A stretch of 64,000 nt of DNA from Tsuneonella deserti. GTDB lineage: Bacteria; Pseudomonadota; Alphaproteobacteria; Sphingomonadales; Sphingomonadaceae. Every line of letters begins with the position of its first letter. Position 1 is the first letter of the stretch. The DNA lies in assembly GCF_014644315.1 (NCBI RefSeq), contig NZ_BMKL01000001.1, forward strand, positions 755,001-819,000, read 5' to 3'. Under the pieces are notes generated by a model that did no database searches, was not told the DNA's origin, and saw only the letters and a program-made list of their open reading frames with translations. The position numbers were made by a program, and so were the translations under genes. Of this stretch, positions 58,605 through 64,000 are shown piece by piece.

Positions 58605-58644
58605 CGAAAGCGGTCATCCGCAATCGGACGAGGATTTTCAACTC

Positions 58645-61368
58645 ATGACCAAGACCGTTTCCGGCTTTGCCGGCTCGGCCCGTTTCGTGCTTCTTGCCGG
58701 CGTCGCCACGCTGGCGTTCCCCGTAGCCGCCCAGGCGCAGAGCACCGATGCGCAGGATGCCCAGGCGCAGACCAATTCCGACGCCGATAACTACTCCGAT
58801 GCCCAGGACGCGGGTACCGGCAACGAGATCATCGTCACCGCCACCAAGCGCGAGCAGACGCTCCAGGAAACGCCGGTTGCCGTGAGTGTGACCACCGCCG
58901 AGACGATCGAGCGCGCGCAGATTCGCGACGTCACCGACCTTGCCTCGGTCGTCCCGTCGCTCAAGGTGAGCCAGAACCAGAGCCAGTTCGCCACCCGCTA
59001 CTCGATCCGTGGATTCGGAACCGACGGCAACAACCTCGGCCTCGAGCCGTCGGTCGCGATGTTCGTCGACGGCGTCTATCGCAGCCGCGCGGTCGCGCAG
59101 ATCAGCGACCTTCCGGACATCCAGCGCGTCGAAGTGCTGCGTGGCCCCCAATCGACCCTGTTCGGCAAGAACGCGAGCGCCGGCGTCATCTCGATCGTCA
59201 CTCGCGAGCCGAGCTTCGATTTCGGCGGCAGCGTCGAGGCGAGCTACGGCAATTATGATGCGATGGTGGTGAAGGGCTACCTGACCGGGCCGATCACCGA
59301 CACCGTCGCCGCATCGATCGCGGGCGGTTACAACCGCCGCGACGGTTACCTGACCAACGCCTACAACGGCGACGACGTCAACGATCGCAATCGCTATTTC
59401 GTGCGCGGCCAGTTGCTGCTGGAGCCTTCGGACACCTTCAAGTTCCGCGTGATCGGCGACTACGACGCGATCAACGAAAAGTGCTGCGGCGTGCTCAACG
59501 TCCAGCCGTCGGCGGCGACCCTGGCGATCCGCGCCGTGGGCGGCGACGTCAACGACTATCGCACCCCGTTCGCAGACGTGATCTATTCGGACGTCGTGCC
59601 CGACAGCAAGGTGCGCAACTGGGGCGTTTCGGGCCAGGGCGACCTGGAACTCGGCGCGCTGACGCTCACCTCGATTACCGCCTATCGCCAGACCAAGCTG
59701 AACGCCGATCAGGACGTGGACTTCACCAGCGCCCGTTCGGCGACCGGTGCGAACGTCGGCCAGGCCAAGCTCAAGACGTTCACCCAGGAACTGCGCCTGG
59801 CCAGCGATTTCGACGGCCCGGTGAACTTCCTCGTTGGCGGCTACTACTTCAATGAGGACGTCAACACCGCCGACCAGATCGTCTATGGCGAGGACTTCCG
59901 CGAATACGCCAACATCCTGATCGGCGGTCCCGCGGTCGTTACGAGCCCGCCGAACGACTTCGCGGTCGACAGCCTCGAAGGCACGATCAGCGCGCTTACC
60001 GGCCAGAACTACATCAACAAGTTCTTCCAGCCGGGCCAGGGCTTCTTCAACCGGATGACCCAGAAGGACGAAGCGTTCTCGATCTTCGGCAACGTGGACT
60101 TCGAAGTAACCGACGGGCTGACCATCACGCTCGGCGCGAACTACACCGACGACCGCAAGAAGGTCGTGACCGATTCCGTCAGCACCGACGTGTTCTCGGG
60201 CCTCGACCTGACGGCGATCGGCCGCACTGCGATCTATCAGCAGGGTCTCGCCACGCAGGTTGGCACGCTGCTCGGCCTCGGCCGCCTCGCTACGGGCGCC
60301 GAGATCCAGGCGTTTGCAGGCGCCAATCCGGCCGCCTTCGCCGCCGTGAACACGGGTGTGCAGGCTTTCGCGGCAGCGAACGCGCGCAACCCGGCGGTCA
60401 ACCCTCTGCTCGCCTTGCGACCGCTGCAGTTCCTGCCGCCGTTCCAAAATTGCCCGAACGCGGTGGAGGACTGCCGCACTCACGACAGCGACTGGAGCTA
60501 CACCGCCCGCATCGCGTACGAGATCAGCCCGACGCTGAACATGTACGCATCGTACGCAACGGGGTTCAAAGCCTCGTCGTTCAACCTCAGCCGCGACAGC
60601 CGTCCAACTGAGGCCGACGCGGCGGCGCTGCGCCAGCAGGGCCTTGCAGTTACCAATCTCGCCGCCGGGTCGCGTTTCGCGGAGCCGGAAGATTCGACGG
60701 TCTACGAACTGGGCCTGAAGGGGAACTGGGGCTTGGCCGCGGCCAACCTCACGTTCTTCCAGCAGTCGATCAAGAACTTCCAAACCAACACCTTTACCGG
60801 CACGGGCTTCATCTTCTCGAACGCTGATGAGCAGTCCACCTTCGGCGTCGAGTTTGACGGCTATGTTCGTCCGATCAAGCCGCTGACTCTGTCGCTGGCG
60901 ATGACGTATCTCGATCCGAAGTACGACAGCTTCGTCAATTCACCGTTCGGCGACCTGTCGGGCGAGTCGATTGTCACGATCCCCAAGCTGTCGGCGGTGT
61001 TCGGCGCGCAGTGGGACCAGGAACTGGGCAACGGCGACAACCTGATCCTGCGCAGCGACTTCAGCTACTCGGCGCCGGTGCAGGTGGTGCAGGGGCTTCC
61101 AGGCTTCATCGTCATCAACCCCGACGGCTCGCGCGATTTCGGCCCGGCCTTGGCCGCTGCCCGTCCGTTCCGCGCGGAAGTAAACGACCTCAACGCGTCG
61201 ATCACCTACGCGATGCAGAACGGTCTCGAAGTCAGCCTGTGGGGCCGCAACCTGCTGGACGACCGCAACATCACCACGGTGTTCGATTCGGTTGCGCAGA
61301 AGGGATCGATCTCGGGCTACAGCAACCAGCCGCGCACTTACGGTGTGTCGGCGCGGTTCAAGTTCTGA
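58645..61368 (+). CDS. TonB-dependent outer membrane receptor (907 residues)
   Basis: A second TonB-dependent transporter. The signal peptide ends near AAQAQ; NEIIVTATKREQTLQETPVAVS is the usual TonB-box and plug start, with YSIRGFGTDGNNLGLEPSVA, RVEVLRGPQSTLFGKNASAG and VISIVTREPSF in the plug, and a complete barrel ending GVSARFKF with the terminal Phe. It is of the class sphingomonads use in large numbers for plant or aromatic compounds, though the ligand is unknown. It has a strong terminator 33 bases after its stop. No transporter or catabolic genes adjoin it. Confidence 0.95.
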   Translation: MTKTVSGFAGSARFVLLAGVATLAFPVAAQAQSTDAQDAQAQTNSDADNYSDAQDAGTGNEIIVTATKREQTLQETPVAVSVTTAETIERAQIRDVTDLASVVPSLKVSQNQSQFATRYSIRGFGTDGNNLGLEPSVAMFVDGVYRSRAVAQISDLPDIQRVEVLRGPQSTLFGKNASAGVISIVTREPSFDFGGSVEASYGNYDAMVVKGYLTGPITDTVAASIAGGYNRRDGYLTNAYNGDDVNDRNRYFVRGQLLLEPSDTFKFRVIGDYDAINEKCCGVLNVQPSAATLAIRAVGGDVNDYRTPFADVIYSDVVPDSKVRNWGVSGQGDLELGALTLTSITAYRQTKLNADQDVDFTSARSATGANVGQAKLKTFTQELRLASDFDGPVNFLVGGYYFNEDVNTADQIVYGEDFREYANILIGGPAVVTSPPNDFAVDSLEGTISALTGQNYINKFFQPGQGFFNRMTQKDEAFSIFGNVDFEVTDGLTITLGANYTDDRKKVVTDSVSTDVFSGLDLTAIGRTAIYQQGLATQVGTLLGLGRLATGAEIQAFAGANPAAFAAVNTGVQAFAAANARNPAVNPLLALRPLQFLPPFQNCPNAVEDCRTHDSDWSYTARIAYEISPTLNMYASYATGFKASSFNLSRDSRPTEADAAALRQQGLAVTNLAAGSRFAEPEDSTVYELGLKGNWGLAAANLTFFQQSIKNFQTNTFTGTGFIFSNADEQSTFGVEFDGYVRPIKPLTLSLAMTYLDPKYDSFVNSPFGDLSGESIVTIPKLSAVFGAQWDQELGNGDNLILRSDFSYSAPVQVVQGLPGFIVINPDGSRDFGPALAAARPFRAEVNDLNASITYAMQNGLEVSLWGRNLLDDRNITTVFDSVAQKGSISGYSNQPRTYGVSARFKF

Positions 61369-61400
61369 TCGAACGCGGTCGCGTTCTTGCAGAAACGTCG

Positions 61401-61428
61401 AAGGGCCCCGTTCGCGGGGCCCTTTTTC
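61401..61428 (+). terminator. Strong intrinsic terminator after the TonB receptor
   Basis: AAGGGCCCCG, loop TTCG and CGGGGCCCTT form a perfect 10-bp stem capped by a stable UUCG tetraloop and followed by TTT. It lies 33 bases after the stop of the TonB receptor gene. Confidence 0.93.
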
Positions 61429-61494
61429 GTTGCGCGTTCAACGGCTTTGTGATGCGTTCCGCTTCGGGGAAATCGCAACAGGGGGAAACTCGCG

Positions 61495-61944
61495 ATGAAT
61501 TGGATGATCCTGCCGTTCAAGCGCTACGCTGAATTCAGCGGTCGCTCGCGGCGCATGGAATACTGGATGTTCACGTTGCTCAACGTGATTGTTGTGACGG
61601 TGCTGATGTTCGCCACCGGCGGCCTGGGTGCGATGACCAACCTCGAAGCGGGCGGCGATCCGAGCGCGGGGATGATGGCGCTGTTCGGCGGAGCGGGCCT
61701 GCTTATCCTGGTTTACGGCCTCGCGGTCCTGCTGCCGAGCATCGCCGTGACGATCCGTCGCCTGCATGATCGCGACATGAGCGGCTGGTGGTATCTCGGC
61801 GCTATCATCGGCAGCATGATCCCGGTCGTCGGCTTCCTGGTATCGATCGCGTTCCTGGTCATCCTGGCGCTGCCTGGCACGCCCGGTCCGAACCGTTTCG
61901 GTCCCGATCCGAAAGGTATTGGCGAGGCCGAGACTTTCGCCTGA
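61495..61944 (+). CDS. DUF805 membrane protein
   Basis: A 149-residue inner-membrane protein with about four hydrophobic segments; MNWMILPFKRYAEFSGRSRR and VTIRRLHDRDMSGWWYLGAI are the DUF805 signatures, and the tail GTPGPNRFGPDPKG is also typical. Function is unknown; several members are linked with membrane or envelope processes. GGGGGAAA precedes the ATG. It stands alone after the terminator and converges with the ABC permease gene 24 bases away. Confidence 0.9.
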   Translation: MNWMILPFKRYAEFSGRSRRMEYWMFTLLNVIVVTVLMFATGGLGAMTNLEAGGDPSAGMMALFGGAGLLILVYGLAVLLPSIAVTIRRLHDRDMSGWWYLGAIIGSMIPVVGFLVSIAFLVILALPGTPGPNRFGPDPKGIGEAETFA

Positions 61945-61968
61945 TCCGCGGCGGGCGCTGCGCCGGGC

Positions 61969-64000
61969 CTAGAGCTCGCGCAGCGCCTGCGCCGGTTTGG
62001 CGCGCAGCAGGGGAAGGGCTCCGGCGAGCGCGAAACCGACCACCAGCGCCAGGCCTCCGCCGAGGACTGCGAGGACCGCGTCCCACGCCGGCAGCCACTC
62101 GAAATCGAACAGCTGGGTGACCACGCCCCACGCGGCGGCCAGCCCGAGCGCGAGCGCGACAAGAGCAAGAACCGCCGCAAGCGCGCCATACTCGACGAGC
62201 GCGAGCACCATCACCTGCCGCCTGCTTGCACCCAGTACGCGCAGGATAACGGTGTCGTAGATTCGCTGGGCGCGCGCGGCCGCGATCGCCCCCAGCAGCA
62301 CCGCCAACCCCGCCAGCACCGCGACCGATGCCGCGGCCAGGGTAGCGAGGCCCACCTGATCGAGCAGATCGCGTGCTTGGACAAGCACCGGACCGGTTTC
62401 GATCACGCTCGATGAAGGGAAGGCCTCCACCAGCTTTCTCAGCAGTTCGCCCTTCGCCGCGCCATCGGGCAGCTCGATCGTCGCAGCCATGTTGTGAGGG
62501 GCGCCTGCGAGAGTGTTCGGACTGAAGACGAGCACATAGTTGAAGCCCATCGTCTGCCAGTCAATCCGCCGCAACGAAGCGACCCGCGCCTGCCGCTCGA
62601 CCCCGAGTACGCCTATGGTGAGGTAGTCGCCTACCTCCAGCCCGATGGCCTTTGCGAGATCCTCGTCGACCGAGACCAGCGGCTCGCCCGTGTAGTTCTT
62701 CGGCCACCATTGGCCCGCCGTCAGCGTGTTGCCCGGCGGCACCGCGTCGGCATAAGTGAGACCACGCTCGCCGCGCAGAGCCCAGGCACCGTCTGGGAGA
62801 TCGTCACCGAGGTCGGCCACGCGCGTCATCCGGTCCCGGGGCCCGTACGCAAGGATCGCCCCGCGCAGCGCCGGCACCGCCCGGACCTGTGAACCGGGCG
62901 CTGCCCTCTCCACCAGCGCGGTGAACGGGCGCACCCCGTCTTTCGGGAGATCCAATACGAAGTAGTCGGGAGCCTGGGCCGGAACGCGCTTGGCGATGGT
63001 GCCGTCGATGCTCGTCTGCACCGCCGCGAGCAGAACGAAGGCGGACAGGCCGAAACCCAGCGCAGTCACCAGCGTGCCGGTAGCGGCCCCGGGGCGGTGG
63101 AGGTTGGCCAGCGCCGCGCGCCAGAGCGGGTCGCGCGGACGCGGGAGCCGCGAGGCCAGGCGCCGGATGCCGAAACCGAGCGCGGCGAGCAACGCGAGCG
63201 CGAGGGCCGCTCCGCCAAGAAAACCGGCCGTGAGCAGGGGCTGTTTCGCCGTCGAGAGCGCAAGCGCGGCGATAGCGGCCAGGCCGAGCACGACCGGCAC
63301 GAGGGCCGTCCGATCGGCTCCCAGGGGCGATACGCGCTCCCTCATCAACGCCATCGCCGGAAAGCGGCGCGCCCGCAGCAAGGGTGGGGCGGCGAACACC
63401 AGCGCAACCAGCAGGCCGTAGGCGAGTGCCGTCAGCAGCGCGCCGGGCGCGAAGACGATCCCGTCCCCGACCGGCAGCAGCCCGGAAAGTGCACGGGCAA
63501 GCAGCGGGGTGATGGCAACTCCCGCGCCGATCCCTGCGAGGCTGCCGACCAGCGCTGCCGCGCCGATCTCCAGCGCATAGATCCGGGCAATGTCGCTGCT
63601 CGTCGCGCCCAGCACCTTCAGCGTCGCGATCCCCTGTCGCCGCGCATCGAGGTAGGAGGACACCCCTCCGCCAATGCCGATTCCCGCGATCACCAGCGCC
63701 GCCAGCCCGACGAGCGTGAGGAATTCCCCCATCCGCCCGACGAAACGGTCCACTCCAGGGGCGCCGTTGTCGCGCGTGCGAATCTCGAAACCGGCGGCGG
63801 GAAAGCGTTTCTTGAGCGCAGCCTCTGCCGCCTGTGGATCGGTGCCATTAGCGAGCGCGAGGTTGGTCTTCGAACGGTACATCGCCCCCGGCGCGGTCAG
63901 TCCGGCGCTTTCAGGCACCCCGGCGCGCACGATCACGGTGGGTCCAAGCTGAAATCCTTCGCCCAGCCGATCGGGTTCGTTGCCGATGAGCCCGCCGACC
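61969..64000 (-). CDS. FtsX-like ABC transporter permease (YbbP-type), 5' part cut by window edge
   Basis: An inner-membrane permease with repeated MacB/FtsX-type four-helix units. The visible 676 residues run from the right edge (GGLIGNEPDRLGEGFQLGPT) to a stop at 61969; the N-terminal part is missing. Two copies of the permease core are seen: one around IGIGGGVSSYLDARRQGIAT with VLGATSSDIARIYALEIGAA, and a second near the C-terminus around RVLGASRRQVMVLALVEYGA, ending LLRAKPAQALREL. This fits COG3127/YbbP. An ATPase partner should lie to the right. Confidence 0.85.
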   Translation of the reverse strand, partial: VGGLIGNEPDRLGEGFQLGPTVIVRAGVPESAGLTAPGAMYRSKTNLALANGTDPQAAEAALKKRFPAAGFEIRTRDNGAPGVDRFVGRMGEFLTLVGLAALVIAGIGIGGGVSSYLDARRQGIATLKVLGATSSDIARIYALEIGAAALVGSLAGIGAGVAITPLLARALSGLLPVGDGIVFAPGALLTALAYGLLVALVFAAPPLLRARRFPAMALMRERVSPLGADRTALVPVVLGLAAIAALALSTAKQPLLTAGFLGGAALALALLAALGFGIRRLASRLPRPRDPLWRAALANLHRPGAATGTLVTALGFGLSAFVLLAAVQTSIDGTIAKRVPAQAPDYFVLDLPKDGVRPFTALVERAAPGSQVRAVPALRGAILAYGPRDRMTRVADLGDDLPDGAWALRGERGLTYADAVPPGNTLTAGQWWPKNYTGEPLVSVDEDLAKAIGLEVGDYLTIGVLGVERQARVASLRRIDWQTMGFNYVLVFSPNTLAGAPHNMAATIELPDGAAKGELLRKLVEAFPSSSVIETGPVLVQARDLLDQVGLATLAAASVAVLAGLAVLLGAIAAARAQRIYDTVILRVLGASRRQVMVLALVEYGALAAVLALVALALGLAAAWGVVTQLFDFEWLPAWDAVLAVLGGGLALVVGFALAGALPLLRAKPAQALREL

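Noticed and set aside
58570..60783. Minus-strand frame opposite the second TonB receptor
   Set aside because: Antisense to a clear receptor gene; low-complexity, Arg/Val-rich composition typical of shadow frames.

Overview
The window is GC-rich, tightly packed bacterial chromosome with no gene-free stretch over 300 bases. Gene content points to an alphaproteobacterium, most likely a sphingomonad (Sphingomonadaceae/Erythrobacteraceae): two large TonB-dependent receptors, many acyl-CoA dehydrogenases, a hemC-hemD block divergent from tsaD, and an Anbu-type proteasome operon. The taxonomic call is inference; no rRNA gene is present to confirm it. I see no tRNA, rRNA, IS element, phage gene or CRISPR array.

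Layout. (1) 1-5608: a partial YeiH-type permease, glpD with a coupled flavoprotein gene, a kinase-fold phosphotransferase/DUF6285 pair that looks like LvaA/LvaB, and kynureninase. (2) 5671-31464: a catabolic region with five acyl-CoA dehydrogenases, two acyl/acetyl-CoA synthetases, a FadJ-type two-domain enzyme, a thiolase-like protein without the usual cysteines, a class-C beta-lactamase-fold esterase, a monoglyceride-lipase-like hydrolase, a double-TetR regulator, a 1028-residue TonB receptor, two MFS carriers, an SDR, and a gcdH-maiA-fahA operon. Together these can take up organic acids, activate them to CoA thioesters, oxidise them and feed acetyl-CoA to central metabolism. (3) 31519-46410: housekeeping genes: a single-domain response regulator, the tsaD-gpsA-flippase-HhH operon, hemC-hemD, a UbiH-like hydroxylase, a DsbD-like reductase, uvrB and several lipoproteins or secreted proteins. 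(4) 46568-52864: a DUF3617 lipoprotein and a lipase-like gene, then the Anbu operon (ATP-grasp, alpha-E, transglutaminase, Anbu protease) and a FixJ-like regulator with a degenerate receiver. (5) 52861-64000: extensin-like lipoprotein, PutP, an SDR with an internal tandem duplication, a small periplasmic protein, typA divergent from a second TonB receptor, a DUF805 membrane protein, and a FtsX-type ABC permease running off the right edge.

The items most worth following up are the Anbu operon (a conserved system whose substrate is unknown), the scattered genes resembling the 4-hydroxyacid (levulinate-type) pathway, the SDR with a duplicated core segment, the 417-residue fusion of two TetR units, and a hairpin that would hide the Shine-Dalgarno sequence of an SDR gene.
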